64,000 nucleotides of DNA from Bacteroidota bacterium (GTDB taxonomy: Bacteria; Bacteroidota; Ignavibacteria; Ignavibacteriales; Ignavibacteriaceae). Positions 52,611-62,039 of the stretch are shown here, in pieces; the stretch's first letter is position 1, and each line of letters begins with the position of its first letter. The notes under the pieces were generated by a model. It had not been told where the DNA came from and did not search any database. It saw nothing but the letters and a program-made list of their open reading frames with translations. The stretch covers positions 1-64,000 of the forward strand of contig JAEXTA010000028.1 in assembly GCA_023453665.1 (NCBI GenBank), written 5' to 3'. The position numbers and the translations under genes are program-made.

Positions 52611-53737
52611 GACAGATAATTCATTTTATTAAAAAAGAGTTTTTACAATTCAAACGTGACCCGAAAATGTTCGGGATAATTCTGGTAGCTCCTGTAATTC
52701 AATTAATATTTTTGGGATACGCTGCAAACCTCGATGTTGATAATGTTAAGATGATCGTGCTTGACCATAATAAAACAAGTACATCAAGAGAATTTATTGA
52801 ACGATTCACATCTTCAGGATATTTCAGCATTAATGAATACGCAAACAATTACGATGACATCACAAATTCGCTTGACGACGGAAATGCAATTGTCGCTCTT
52901 GTTATTCATGATAACTTTGAAGAAAAAATCAGAAGAAAAGAAACTGCCTCCGTTCAGGCAATCTTTGATGGTTCTGATGGCAATTCGGCTTCAATCGCAT
53001 CGGGTTATATGCGGTCTGTAATTATGAGCTATTCAAAAAATATTTTAACACAAATAATGCAGCGTTCAGGAAGATTAATAAAACCTGTAGGCAGCATTGA
53101 AGCACAAGTTAGGGTATGGTACAATCCAACTCTTAAAACAAGAAATTTTATGGTTCCCGGTATCGTAGGATTGTTATTGAGTATTATTACGATGCTTCTG
53201 ACATCGTTGGCTGTTGTCAAAGAAAAAGAAATAGGAACTATGGAACAGTTGATTGTTACACCGTTAAAACCTTACCATATTATAGTAGGCAAACTCATTC
53301 CATTTGTAATACTCGGTTTTGCTGCTGTTATTATCGTCCTTACTGCAATGACCCTGATCTTTAACATTCCTGTAAAAGGAAGTATAACATTTCTTTTTGT
53401 TTCATCTTTTCTATATATACTCTCAACACTTGGATTGGGTTTACTGGTTTCGACAATTTCTAAAAATCAGCAGCAGGCAATGATGATAGCTATCTTTGCA
53501 GTAATGATGCCTATGGTCTTTCTGGCGGGTTTTGCATTTCCTGTTGAAAATATGCCCGGGACACTTCAATATATTTCTTACATCATTCCACTGAAATATT
53601 TTTTTGTAATTATCCGTGGTGTAATACTTAAAGGATTAGGTTTTGCTGATCTTTGGTTTGAAGCATTATTACTTTTAATAATGGGTGTCTCAATATTAAT
53701 ATTGAGTGCAGCGAGATTTAACAAAAAACTGGAATAA
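52607..53737 (+). CDS. ABC-2 type permease, YbhS/YbhR-like paralogue
   Basis: At 376 residues it is a close paralogue of the upstream permease: KKEFLQFKRDPKMFGIILVAPVIQL, ANNYDDITNSLDDGNAIVALVIHDNF, TMLLTSLAVVKEKEIGTMEQLIVTPLKP, and PVENMPGTLQYISYIIPLKYFFVIIRG. The same one-plus-five-helix pattern and the same motif in the central TMEQLIVTPL loop identify an ABC-2 exporter half. It is the last gene of the tripartite efflux operon and the thioesterase gene starts a few bases later. Confidence 0.9.
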   Translation: MRQIIHFIKKEFLQFKRDPKMFGIILVAPVIQLIFLGYAANLDVDNVKMIVLDHNKTSTSREFIERFTSSGYFSINEYANNYDDITNSLDDGNAIVALVIHDNFEEKIRRKETASVQAIFDGSDGNSASIASGYMRSVIMSYSKNILTQIMQRSGRLIKPVGSIEAQVRVWYNPTLKTRNFMVPGIVGLLLSIITMLLTSLAVVKEKEIGTMEQLIVTPLKPYHIIVGKLIPFVILGFAAVIIVLTAMTLIFNIPVKGSITFLFVSSFLYILSTLGLGLLVSTISKNQQQAMMIAIFAVMMPMVFLAGFAFPVENMPGTLQYISYIIPLKYFFVIIRGVILKGLGFADLWFEALLLLIMGVSILILSAARFNKKLE

Positions 53738-53741
53738 AAAA

Positions 53742-54182
53742 ATGGGAAGAATTAAAATATCATTGCCAGAAAAATTTCAATTTAAAACTGAAATGAAACT
53801 CCGTGTTACAGATATAAACTATGGAGGACACCTTGGCAACGATTCAGTATTATCAATTATGCATGAAGCAAGAATACGATTTCTTAGTTCAATGGGTTAT
53901 TCTGAATCAGATGTTGAAGGTTCAGGCATTATGATGACCGATTGTCACATCAATTATACTTCACAGGGTTTTTACGGTGATGAAATAAATATTTATGTAG
54001 CATCACAGAATCCCGAAAGAAATGGCTGCGATTTTATTTACCGAATCACAAACAAAAATACATCGGCAGAAATTGCCAGGGGAACTACGTCAGTTATATT
54101 TTTCAACTACTCATCAAAAAAACTTCAGCAAATACCCGAAAAATTTAAAGTTAAAATCAGTGAACTCCCTTTTCTGTATTGA
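53742..54182 (+). CDS. Acyl-CoA thioesterase-like hotdog protein (4HBT)
   Basis: A 146-residue hotdog-fold protein. I chose ATG 53742, just after the permease stop, over a GTG at 53706 that would extend into the permease gene. KTEMKLRVTDINYGGHLGNDSVLSIMHEARIRFL is the conserved Asp and helix region; MMTDCHINYTSQGFYGDEINIYV and ARGTTSVIFFN form later strands. It would hydrolyse acyl-thioesters. Its place at the end of the efflux operon is odd and may reflect co-regulation with fatty acid or envelope lipid stress. Substrate unknown. Confidence 0.8.
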   Translation: MGRIKISLPEKFQFKTEMKLRVTDINYGGHLGNDSVLSIMHEARIRFLSSMGYSESDVEGSGIMMTDCHINYTSQGFYGDEINIYVASQNPERNGCDFIYRITNKNTSAEIARGTTSVIFFNYSSKKLQQIPEKFKVKISELPFLY

Positions 54183-54298
54183 TTTGAAATAACTTTACAC
54201 TTCAGAATATCTGTTTTCATTATTGCAATAACTATTGTGTATTTCTATTTTTGAAGTGAAAAAATTTTGCATTAGGTAATCATCGAAAATCAGGAGAA

Positions 54299-55048
54299 AT
54301 GATGTATAGAGTTGTATTACTCCGTCACGGAGAGAGTTCATGGAACAAAGAAAACAGGTTCACCGGCTGGACAGATGTTGATCTTTCAGAAAAAGGAATA
54401 AGTGAAGCAAAAAAAGCTGCTGAAGTTTTAAAATCAGAAGGTTATACTTTTGACATTGCTTATACCTCGGTATTAAAACGAGCTATCAGAACTTTATGGT
54501 TAACATTAGACGGAATGGATTTAATGTGGATCCCTGTAATCCGTAACTGGAGATTGAATGAAAGGCATTACGGGGCATTGCAGGGATTAAACAAAGCCGA
54601 AACTGCTGAAAAGTTTGGCGAAGACCAGGTAAAAATTTGGAGAAGAAGTTATGATACACCACCTCCGGTATTAGAAAAAACAGATGAGCGATATCCGGGA
54701 AAAGACAGAAGGTATGCTGATCTTAAAGAGACAGAACTTCCGTTAACAGAATGTTTAAAAGATACTGTTGCCCGTTTTGTTCCCTACTGGGAAAATACAA
54801 TTGCACCAATGGTAAAATCCGGTAAACGAGTTTTAATTACAGCACATGGAAACAGTTTAAGAGCTCTGGTAAAATATCTTGATAACATACCTGATTCAGA
54901 AATTATTGAATTAAATATACCAACAGGTATTCCATTGGTTTATGAACTTGATGCAAACCTTAAACCGATAAAACATTATTATCTCGGGGATCAGGAAGAA
55001 ATTGCTAAAGCAGCAGCAGCGGTTGCAAACCAGGGAAAAGCAAAATAA
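54299..55048 (+). CDS. gpmA: 2,3-bisphosphoglycerate-dependent phosphoglycerate mutase
   Basis: The 249-residue protein has the histidine phosphatase motif LLRHGESSWNKENRFTGWTDVDLS with His10, then NWRLNERHYGALQGLNKAETAEKFG and VLITAHGNSLRALVKYLD, typical of dPGM. Length is normal. It interconverts 3- and 2-phosphoglycerate in glycolysis and gluconeogenesis. AGGAG precedes the start by a few bases. It is a single gene, with a hairpin after its stop. Confidence 0.95.
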   Translation: MMYRVVLLRHGESSWNKENRFTGWTDVDLSEKGISEAKKAAEVLKSEGYTFDIAYTSVLKRAIRTLWLTLDGMDLMWIPVIRNWRLNERHYGALQGLNKAETAEKFGEDQVKIWRRSYDTPPPVLEKTDERYPGKDRRYADLKETELPLTECLKDTVARFVPYWENTIAPMVKSGKRVLITAHGNSLRALVKYLDNIPDSEIIELNIPTGIPLVYELDANLKPIKHYYLGDQEEIAKAAAAVANQGKAK

Positions 55049-55054
55049 ATTTTT

Positions 55055-55080
55055 AAGCCCTTGTATAAATGCAGGGGCTT
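55055..55080 (+). terminator. Hairpin after gpmA, likely terminator
   Basis: AAGCCCTTG, eight-base loop, CAGGGGCTT: a 9-bp stem with one G-T pair, starting seven bases past the stop. The T-run on the plus strand is weak; on the minus strand T-rich sequence follows, so it may work in either direction. Confidence 0.55.
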
Positions 55081-55186
55081 AATTGTTGACCTTTTCTAAC
55101 GTAAAATTAGCCTTGACTTTCAGAATCAAAATGTCAATTTTTTCCCACACTTTATTGAAAATAAATCTAAACCGGAGCTAAAATAA

Positions 55187-56248
55187 ATGGGTAATAGATC
55201 AGTACACTCCCTGTATAAAGTTTCTTTGTTTCTGTTATTTGTATTATTGTTAAATACAGAAGCAGCCGCACAGACTGTGATAAGAAAATATGCCGGTGAG
55301 TTTATGGCAATTGGTGTGGGTGGACGTTCTCTTGGTATGGGTGGGGCTTTTACTGCCGTAGCAAATGATGTTACAGCCGCATACTATAATCCGGCAGGTC
55401 TTGCAAATCTTAATTATCCGCAAATATCTCTTATGCACGCGGAACAGTTTGGCGATCTTGTTAACTATGATTACGGAGCTGTTGCTATACCTTATAAAGA
55501 AGATATGAGTTTCGGATTAAGTGTTATGCGATTAGGCGTTGATGGAATACCTGACACCAGAAATGCGCTTAATAATAATGATCGAAACGGTGATGGTGTT
55601 ATTGATATTAATGATGGACTTATTTATGACCGAATAACTGATTTCAGCAACCAGGATTATGCTTTCTACCTTACATTTGCAAAAAGACATACTTCCGATT
55701 TCTACTATGGTGCGAATGTAAAAATAATAAGAAGAAGTTTTGGGGATATAGCCAGTGCCACGGGAATTGGTTTTGATATAGGCGCTCTTTATTCTCCATT
55801 TCAGGACTTTTTTGTTGGTGCAAACATACAGGATATAACCACTACTTTGTTAGCATGGAACACAGGTTTAAATGAGTTAGTATCACCTACTGTAAAACTT
55901 GGGGCTGCTTATGGCTTGGATTTTTGGGGCGGCAGATTCACTCCTGCACTTGATCTTGATGTAAGATTTGAAAACAGAAGGTACGCGTCTCAGTTCAATA
56001 TTGGTCCTGTTAGCTTTGATGCTCACGCAGGGTTTGAATATAATTTCAGAAATTTAATTTCTGTACGTGCGGGCTATAATGATGTTAAACAGTTTACAGT
56101 TGGTGCCGGTATTAAACTTCCTAAGCTTAACCTGGATTATTCATTTGCTAGATTCAGTGCTGCTGAAATAGACAGGCTGCCTGATACTCACAGAATATCT
56201 TTGATACTCACACTGGAAGAACCGAAATTTTTAAGAACAGGCCTCTAA
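55187..56248 (+). CDS. PorV/PorQ-family outer-membrane protein (UPF0164-like)
   Basis: A 353-residue barrel protein with a signal peptide to about residue 29. EFMAIGVGGRSLGMGGAFTAVANDVTAAYYNPAGLANL is the family plug signature; alternating strands follow, ending in THRISLILTLEEPKFLRTGL. It is a second PorV/PorQ-like protein in the window, after the one at 34333. These two may serve T9SS cargo transport to the surface. It is a single gene, with no nearby cargo gene. The exact PorV or PorQ identity is open. Confidence 0.82.
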   Translation: MGNRSVHSLYKVSLFLLFVLLLNTEAAAQTVIRKYAGEFMAIGVGGRSLGMGGAFTAVANDVTAAYYNPAGLANLNYPQISLMHAEQFGDLVNYDYGAVAIPYKEDMSFGLSVMRLGVDGIPDTRNALNNNDRNGDGVIDINDGLIYDRITDFSNQDYAFYLTFAKRHTSDFYYGANVKIIRRSFGDIASATGIGFDIGALYSPFQDFFVGANIQDITTTLLAWNTGLNELVSPTVKLGAAYGLDFWGGRFTPALDLDVRFENRRYASQFNIGPVSFDAHAGFEYNFRNLISVRAGYNDVKQFTVGAGIKLPKLNLDYSFARFSAAEIDRLPDTHRISLILTLEEPKFLRTGL

Positions 56249-56272
56249 AAGAATAAGTCAAGTGTAAAAAAA

Positions 56273-56674
56273 TTATGCGTGATTTTCTGTATTTAAAGCA
56301 TCAAGCAAAGTTTTCATAAGCACATGGTTTTCTACAGGTTTTGTCAGAAATATATCAACCCCTGCATCTAATGCATTATCCATATCTCTCTTAAATGCGT
56401 GTGCTGTTAAACAAACGACAGGAACTTTTTCGTATTCCTTTTTAGACCTTAATTCTTTTGTTAATTCCAATCCATTCTTATTTCCCTTAAGAGATATGTC
56501 CATAAGAATGATATCAAACTGATGGCTGGAAAGCTGTTCGTAGAAGGATTGTTCTGAGTCGCATATTTCAACTTCAAACTTTCTTCCTAAAAACATTTCA
56601 AGAAATTTTTGATTCTCATAATCATCTTCAGTTATAAGAATTCTTGGTTTATGCCCCTGATTTTCGATCGACAT
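56273..56674 (-). CDS. Stand-alone response regulator receiver protein
   Basis: A 133-residue CheY-like protein. Acidic pocket D17/D18 (ITEDDYENQ), phosphoacceptor D59 in IILMDISLKGNKNG, T90 in VCLTAHAF, and K112 in FLTKPVENH. No output domain follows, so it may act as a phosphate relay or a protein-interaction module. It has no kinase gene nearby. The upstream 429 bases to the next gene hold no ORF I accept. Confidence 0.92.
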   Translation of the reverse strand: MSIENQGHKPRILITEDDYENQKFLEMFLGRKFEVEICDSEQSFYEQLSSHQFDIILMDISLKGNKNGLELTKELRSKKEYEKVPVVCLTAHAFKRDMDNALDAGVDIFLTKPVENHVLMKTLLDALNTENHA

Positions 56675-57050
56675 TTAGATGGCTCCTGAAGTCATAATAT
56701 TTAGTGTATTCACGAAAATTACCTATAATGTAGTAACATACTTTTTGGTGTGACCCCACATCTTTAAACATACAGACATACTAATCTGTTGTTTATATTT
56801 TTTTCAATCCCATGGTTGGATTTGCCACTGCTATAGAACTATTAACAAACTCGGTTTCAACTTAAATAGTAATGGGCTATTAGTCAATTTTAAACTTAAA
56901 CTTTTAGTTTGCATATGTTGAATATTGCTAACATAAAATTATTTGGTCTTCTTCTGTTTTACCTGAATAATTTTAATCAAATCTGCCCTGTTGTCAACGA
57001 TAAATATTTACGGGATTCCTCATTTCTTAATCTGAGTTTCAATTGTTTGC
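56675..57050. other. Intergenic region without a recognised gene
   Basis: AT-rich region of about 376 bases upstream of the response regulator gene. I see a ribosome-binding-like CAGGAG just upstream of that gene's ATG, but no clear promoter box match or RNA gene. Confidence 0.4.
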
Positions 57051-57084
57051 ATAAAAAAAATCCGGTTTAAAAAGTAACCGGATT
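57051..57084 (-). terminator. Rho-independent terminator of the TlpA-like gene
   Basis: On the minus strand AATCCGGTT, eight-base loop, AACCGGATT is followed by a run of Ts. It is a perfect 9-bp stem, 19 bases beyond the stop codon. Confidence 0.88.
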
Positions 57085-57103
57085 GTGTATAGTATTAATA
57101 ACA

Positions 57104-57640
57104 CTAATTTGATTTAAGCAGTTCCTTAATTTCTTCCTCATAAATATATTTAGGATAAAGACCGACATGCTTATTAACCACGTTTCCATCCTTGTCAATA
57201 ATAAATGAAGTAGGTATAGATTCAATACCGCCGTAGTCATTTAAAACTTTTTCATTATAGTAAACTACAGGGTAATTAATTCCATAATTCTTAATGAATG
57301 GGTTTACATCATCCTTAGTTTTTCCTTGATCAAGAGATATCCCTATTATCATCAGTTTTTCTTTGTATTTATTCTGAAGATCGATAAGATCCGGAACTCC
57401 CTTTCTGCATGGCGGACACCAGGTTGCCCAGAAATCGACTATTACAATTTTGCCTTTATAATCAGATAACTTAACCGTTTTGCCGGTAGTACTAGTCAAC
57501 ACGAAATCAGGAGCTTTAACTTTTTTATCAACCTCCTGCTTAACTGTTAAATTGTTTACCTTGTAATCTGGTTTAGCTATAAAGCCGGTAAATAAAATGA
57601 AGGTTAACAGTAACAAACCGGATCCAAAATTTTTCATCAT
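57104..57640 (-). CDS. TlpA/ResA-like thioredoxin-fold protein
   Basis: The 178-residue product has a signal peptide or anchor (about 1-21) and a thioredoxin fold with the CxxC site C75-P-P-C78 in VDFWATWCPPCRKGVPDL. LIDLQNKYKEKLMIIGISLDQGKTKDDVNPFI and ESIPTSFIIDKDGNVVNKHVG are AhpC/TSA-type blocks of TlpA/ResA proteins. It likely reduces disulfides or supports cytochrome or peroxidase maturation in the periplasm. AGGAG precedes the start. It is two genes upstream of the amylase and one downstream of a small membrane protein. Confidence 0.9.
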   Translation of the reverse strand: MMKNFGSGLLLLTFILFTGFIAKPDYKVNNLTVKQEVDKKVKAPDFVLTSTTGKTVKLSDYKGKIVIVDFWATWCPPCRKGVPDLIDLQNKYKEKLMIIGISLDQGKTKDDVNPFIKNYGINYPVVYYNEKVLNDYGGIESIPTSFIIDKDGNVVNKHVGLYPKYIYEEEIKELLKSN

Positions 57641-57683
57641 ACTTTCTCCTGGATAAATAAATATTAACTATTAAACAATTTTT

Positions 57684-57902
57684 CTAATAATTTGTTGATG
57701 AACTTTTGCCATTATAATTTGGAGGATACGGACCCTGCGCCGGAACTTCTCTGGTATTATTAATAATAAAGAATATAATCAGGATGATCATTATAACGGC
57801 AGTTACAACTGTATTTTTATACCGCGGGTCTATGATATGTTTTTTGACAACAGGTTTTTTGCCAATCTGTCTTTCTTTGCTTTTATTTTTTTGCTGACTC
57901 AT
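57684..57902 (-). CDS. Small single-pass membrane protein of unknown function
   Basis: A 72-residue protein: a basic N-terminus (about 1-30, Lys/Arg-rich), one hydrophobic helix of about residues 31-48 (TVVTAVIMIILIIFFIIN) and a Pro/Asn/Ser-rich tail. It lies 43 bases upstream of the TlpA-like gene in the same orientation, suggesting joint expression. I do not recognise a family; it may be an accessory of the thioredoxin-like protein. Confidence 0.5.
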   Translation of the reverse strand: MSQQKNKSKERQIGKKPVVKKHIIDPRYKNTVVTAVIMIILIIFFIINNTREVPAQGPYPPNYNGKSSSTNY

Positions 57903-58014
57903 TTAGATCCTTTATGATTGGTGTAAAGTTTTTCTATTGAACTATGAAACAAAAAATAATCGGTGGGAAAATTTTCAATAATTTCGAATTTTCAAAGATA
58001 AAAATTTTATCCCA

Positions 58015-59526
58015 TCAAAAAGTTTTTTGCCCGGTGTTTTCCATTTTAATCGAAAAAATGTGACTGTGGTAGCTTTTTAATTCTATAAACAAGCCAACAT
58101 TTTCCATTTCTGAAATTGATCTTATATATGTTTCACCGTTTAATAAATCGGTAAATGAAATTTCTTCTTTTAAAGAGGGAATTGAGATTTTCAAACGGCA
58201 TTGAGATGTGGATGAAGAGTAATTAACAGCAATGATCCTTAACTGACCATCGAGATGCCAGCTCCATATTAAAATATTTTCAAATGAATGATTATCAGCG
58301 CTTGCAGGTATTGCTTCAAGTAAATGCCATTCTCCAATCTTAAAAATATCTTCTCCAGTAATCACGAGTAATTTCTCATAATACTTTTTCACCTGTTCAG
58401 AAATTTTTTCAACGGGTGCTCTGCCTAATTGAACCGGAAGTTTTATTTTTCTTCCTTCAAATTGTCCGTCATAAAACAACTTCATACCTGAAATTGTACT
58501 AATTATAGTGGCAGCCGCTAATGATTTTTGTTCACCGAATTTACTTGCAGCTCTTGGTTCATCATGGTTTTCTATAAATCTCATACTTTTATTCTGAAAT
58601 GTTAGATCCGCTTTGAGATGTTGTTTTATCCCAAATGTATCTCCGGAAGCCAGTCTATCGGTAAGTCTCTTATCGTATGTATAGTCAAATCCTTGTTGCT
58701 GCAATGTATATTCAAGATCCCAATATGCTTCACCAAGAAAAATAAATCCCGGTGATTTTTGTTTAACGGATGAAATTGCATCTGTCCAAAAATCAGTTAC
58801 AGGCTTATTGATTTTAAATTTACTAAGTGACCCGACCCATGTATTATTAAATATATTATTTAATGGCAGCATTGCCATATCGCAACGCACACCATCACAC
58901 ATATCTGAAATTGATTTAAGGGTTTCAGTCATGAATGTTCTTGCTTCGGGGCTGAAATAGTTCACTTGTATTGTATCAGTCCAGGCCGGAAAAAGAGGAT
59001 CTCTGCCATGCGCAAAAATCTGTGATTGTGAATTGACAGGTCTGAAATATGTATGCGCATCTTTATCCATTAAATCTTCGTCGCCACGTAAGAATACGCC
59101 CGGGTTTGTTTTTATAATTTGCGATGAAGCGCCGAAATGGTTGGGGACAAAATCCAGGAATAATGATATTCCGAGCTTGTTCAGTTTTTTTCTGAATTCA
59201 TTCAAAGCTTCATTACCGCCGAGTGATTCCTTTACGATGTACTGATCTACAGAATAAGGTGAACCTATTACATCCTCGCGGCGCCAGTCAGGCAGGCTAT
59301 TGTAATAAGAGGATATCAGATCAACCTGGAAACAACATTTATCGATTATATTATCACAGGTTTTCCAAATGCCCATTAACCATACAATGTCGATACCATT
59401 TTTCTTAAGCTGATTAAAAAAATCATCGGGTATAGTTGAAAGATTTGTAGAATTGCCGAATTGTTTAATCCAGACCCTTGTATTTATCTCATAAAGTCTG
59501 GGATTCTTTTTATTGTTTAATGTCAT
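58015..59526 (-). CDS. GH13-family alpha-amylase-like enzyme
   Basis: The 503-residue protein has conserved regions of GH13: DFVPNH (125-130), GVRCDMAML with nucleophile D216 and R214, FLGEAYWD with acid/base E266, and FIENHDEPR with transition-state Asp322. The N-terminus LYEINTRVWIKQFG resembles maltosyltransferase or trehalose-synthase-like members. No signal peptide, so it is cytoplasmic and may act on maltodextrin or glycogen. All catalytic residues are intact. The exact activity cannot be decided. A 534-base intergenic region lies upstream. Confidence 0.88.
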   Translation of the reverse strand: MTLNNKKNPRLYEINTRVWIKQFGNSTNLSTIPDDFFNQLKKNGIDIVWLMGIWKTCDNIIDKCCFQVDLISSYYNSLPDWRREDVIGSPYSVDQYIVKESLGGNEALNEFRKKLNKLGISLFLDFVPNHFGASSQIIKTNPGVFLRGDEDLMDKDAHTYFRPVNSQSQIFAHGRDPLFPAWTDTIQVNYFSPEARTFMTETLKSISDMCDGVRCDMAMLPLNNIFNNTWVGSLSKFKINKPVTDFWTDAISSVKQKSPGFIFLGEAYWDLEYTLQQQGFDYTYDKRLTDRLASGDTFGIKQHLKADLTFQNKSMRFIENHDEPRAASKFGEQKSLAAATIISTISGMKLFYDGQFEGRKIKLPVQLGRAPVEKISEQVKKYYEKLLVITGEDIFKIGEWHLLEAIPASADNHSFENILIWSWHLDGQLRIIAVNYSSSTSQCRLKISIPSLKEEISFTDLLNGETYIRSISEMENVGLFIELKSYHSHIFSIKMENTGQKTF

Positions 59527-60060
59527 TTAATACGTTCATTAACAATGAGTTTTAATAAAGACTCTCTATAATTAAAAATATCTGTACTTAAGATAATCTT
59601 TCTAAATATACTTTGCATGAAATGTAAGTAACTTTTACAGAAATTCTTACAAAATGTAATGTCATCAGTAAAATCTATCCTGCTTTACAAATACAAAAAA
59701 AATTGATAACGGACTTTTTATCAAAAGATATATTTTATAAATTAGACTGTCTTTTAGTTCAGAATGTCAAAATGTATTAGCGTGTTGGAAGTCACACCAA
59801 TCACATCAGGATATTTGAGCTTATAACAATTGTCCCTGCCTCCAATACTATTTTTACTTATTAATGAAGTTCTTTAATCATTAATCATGTTATTAATAGT
59901 AAACACAAGGTTAACAGGCTTCCAACTTAACTTTTCTTTTTTGGTATAGTAATTGACACTTTTTACATCTGATTGCCCGAAAGGTCAATCTTTTTATTTA
60001 GCCAAAGTGAAATTAATGTATTTAACAAATATTTAATGAAATGAAAAATTGAGGGAATTG
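59527..60060. other. Long intergenic region between divergent genes
   Basis: About 534 bases of AT-rich DNA between the amylase gene and the GldL-like gene. I find no ORF, tRNA or clear promoter. One terminator-like hairpin lies at 59971-59995 (listed separately). Confidence 0.4.
59971..59997 (+). terminator. Terminator-like hairpin with no upstream plus-strand gene
   Basis: GATTGCCC, loop GAAA, GGTCAATC (7 of 8 pairs match), followed by TTTTTATTT. It reads as a plus-strand intrinsic terminator, but no plus-strand gene lies between the amylase gene and it. It may end an unannotated RNA or act as a leader attenuator of the GldL-like gene. Confidence 0.55.
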
Positions 60061-61053
60061 ATGCAAAAAACAATCGGTCAGGAAAAATTAGAAATAAATC
60101 CAACAAAAGTTCCGGATTTTAGCTCCACAAATGGCTTAGAAGAGGAACTAGATAGTTTTACCCGCCAGGCGGTGCTGAATATAAAATTTTCGTTGATAAT
60201 AAAACCTGCTATAATCTCCCTTATAGCATTAGTTATTTCCTTTTTTCTTGATCTGTCATCGGTACCTTTGCTTGGTAATGTGACCATAGAACTAGCACAA
60301 GCATTGTTCCCTGCATGGCAGCCGGCTGAAGAAACTATTTCACCATATAGTTTCTGGTGGTTACCAGTTGTCGTATATGGATTGTTTATCTTTCTTTCAT
60401 TCCTGGCATATAACAAACTAAGATTAGAAATTGTAAGAACACCGGCATCAGAAACAATTGACAGGGTTATAAACTCTTACGCAAGTGTTATAGATAGTAT
60501 ATCAACTGCATTACCATTAATCGGTGCAGCTATTCTTCTAATCAGTATTAAACTTGGTGAAGAAGTATTCCTTGGTCTTTCAGTTCCGTTTGAAGTAAAA
60601 GCTTTAATAGTATTAGCTCTTGGTAAATTATTTGAACCTGTGCTGGATCAGCTTGGTGTTGAATTTCAGAATGTTGTAAACCATGTTAAAGATATTAAAG
60701 ACAGGTACTTCTCAAAAATCCAGATTGAAAATTCAAAAAGTTTAATTAAACAATTAAGCGGTGGATCTGTTGTAGGAACAGGTGCAAGAGTTCCCGAAAT
60801 CACTGCAAAGGACCTTGAACATTACAAAACTCTTCTTGAACAGACTAACCAGATAAGTGAACAGATTTATAAAAACTTCAGTTCGGTTAATTATCTGCTT
60901 GAGAAAATTAACAATACGCAAAACATAAGCGCTGAAAAAATTGAACAGTTAAAGTCACTTGCAAATTCAATATCACAGGCATCTGCATCACTTAGTGATG
61001 AAAAAACAATTACAGGCTTAAAGCATTTAGAATCTATTGTCGTTAAAAGATAG
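60061..61053 (+). CDS. GldL-like membrane protein, possible T9SS/gliding motor stator subunit
   Basis: From ATG 60061, chosen over TTG 60049 because GAGGG precedes it. The 330-residue protein has two N-terminal helices (about 43-63 and 96-117), then a GldL-like hairpin: LPLIGAAILLISIKLGEEVF (151-170) and VKALIVLALGKLFEPVLDQLG (179-199). From memory, GldL has a Lys after its first helix and a Glu in its second; K164 and E192 occupy matching places. The C-terminal region is a long helix (about 245-330). GldL pairs with GldM as a proton-driven motor for type IX secretion. The extra helices and weak similarity make this a prediction. The next gene starts nine bases later. Confidence 0.5.
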   Translation: MQKTIGQEKLEINPTKVPDFSSTNGLEEELDSFTRQAVLNIKFSLIIKPAIISLIALVISFFLDLSSVPLLGNVTIELAQALFPAWQPAEETISPYSFWWLPVVVYGLFIFLSFLAYNKLRLEIVRTPASETIDRVINSYASVIDSISTALPLIGAAILLISIKLGEEVFLGLSVPFEVKALIVLALGKLFEPVLDQLGVEFQNVVNHVKDIKDRYFSKIQIENSKSLIKQLSGGSVVGTGARVPEITAKDLEHYKTLLEQTNQISEQIYKNFSSVNYLLEKINNTQNISAEKIEQLKSLANSISQASASLSDEKTITGLKHLESIVVKR

Positions 61054-61062
61054 TGAAGCCAT

Positions 61063-62019
61063 ATGACGAAAAAAAACCACGACAGTAAATTTGTAATTTA
61101 CCAGGTACTATACATTTTTGTTATTACAGTACTTGCGTTAAAAGGCGCTGACCTTGATTTAAGAAGAGTTATTTCAAAGGAAGATGCCGTTGATAAATCA
61201 GTCAGAGATTCATTGATTATGAAGCTCGACTCACTCTACGCACTCGGGCTAACTCCCAAAATTGAAATTGATCCAAACGTAGTCGTCGAAAATGTTGAAC
61301 TCAAAGAAAAGATTGCTTCTTTAAACAGGGAAATGCAGGAGCTCAATGAGAGAGTTGTAATCACACCTGAAGAAAAAGAACCCGAGAAGCCGGAAGAAGT
61401 TGTTGAAGAACAAACTCTTCTGCAATCACCTATTGCTGTAACGCAAACTTTCATTCAACATACATGGAATAAAGCAAAAAATACAGGAAATGTTCCTACG
61501 ACAATTGTTGATCCCAAAAATCCAAATACACCGCTTGTTACAGTGCCGCCGGGACAAGAAAAAACTTTTGACCTGACAGACCAAACAGAAGTGATAATTA
61601 AGTTCGGGAGCCAGCAGGACAGGATAAAAGTTATTCCCAACAGACCACCGGAAGTTAAAATTGAACGTGTAACAACAAAGATGAATGCGTCAAACATATA
61701 TGTACAGGAACTACAGCGAATAACTGCGTTCACAGTTACAATAATTGATGAAAGACCTGACCAATTGAAGGTTACGCATTCGGGACCAATTTCAGTTACT
61801 GGTCCGCAAAAGGATAGCAAAGGAAATCCGGTTTATTATGTATCATTAAATCTTGCACCAAATGAAGCCAGGTTTGATGAATGGTTAGACAGGAACAGCA
61901 GTTTACGAGAATCGGATGGACGATACAAAACTAACTTCTTTTTTACAGTTGTTGACCAACGCTCAAAAGACAGGGTTCAGGTCGGCGATTCATTCTTCTT
62001 TACAGATTTTTCCAAATAA
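61063..62019 (+). CDS. GldM-like single-pass periplasmic protein
   Basis: A 318-residue protein. Residues about 11-27 are one helix (YQVLYIFVITVLALKGAD region) which resembles the GldM transmembrane segment in position and in the LY-x5-LAL pattern. A coiled-coil-like region to about 110 has many Glu and Lys, a Pro/Glu-rich linker about 105-125, and the C-terminal 190 residues are beta-rich (FTVTIIDERPDQLKVTHSG, YVSLNLAPNEARFDEWL, FFTVVDQRSKDRVQ). GldM forms the periplasmic shaft of the T9SS/gliding motor with GldL. At 318 residues it is shorter than the roughly 500-residue GldM I remember. It is nine bases after the GldL-like gene. Confidence 0.5.
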   Translation: MTKKNHDSKFVIYQVLYIFVITVLALKGADLDLRRVISKEDAVDKSVRDSLIMKLDSLYALGLTPKIEIDPNVVVENVELKEKIASLNREMQELNERVVITPEEKEPEKPEEVVEEQTLLQSPIAVTQTFIQHTWNKAKNTGNVPTTIVDPKNPNTPLVTVPPGQEKTFDLTDQTEVIIKFGSQQDRIKVIPNRPPEVKIERVTTKMNASNIYVQELQRITAFTVTIIDERPDQLKVTHSGPISVTGPQKDSKGNPVYYVSLNLAPNEARFDEWLDRNSSLRESDGRYKTNFFFTVVDQRSKDRVQVGDSFFFTDFSK

Positions 62020-62039
62020 AGAATTCCGGGTTAATTGAA

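Noticed and set aside
61455..61820. Minus-strand ORF of 121 codons
   Set aside because: Fully antisense to the GldM-like gene, whose frame has a consistent signal helix and operon spacing.
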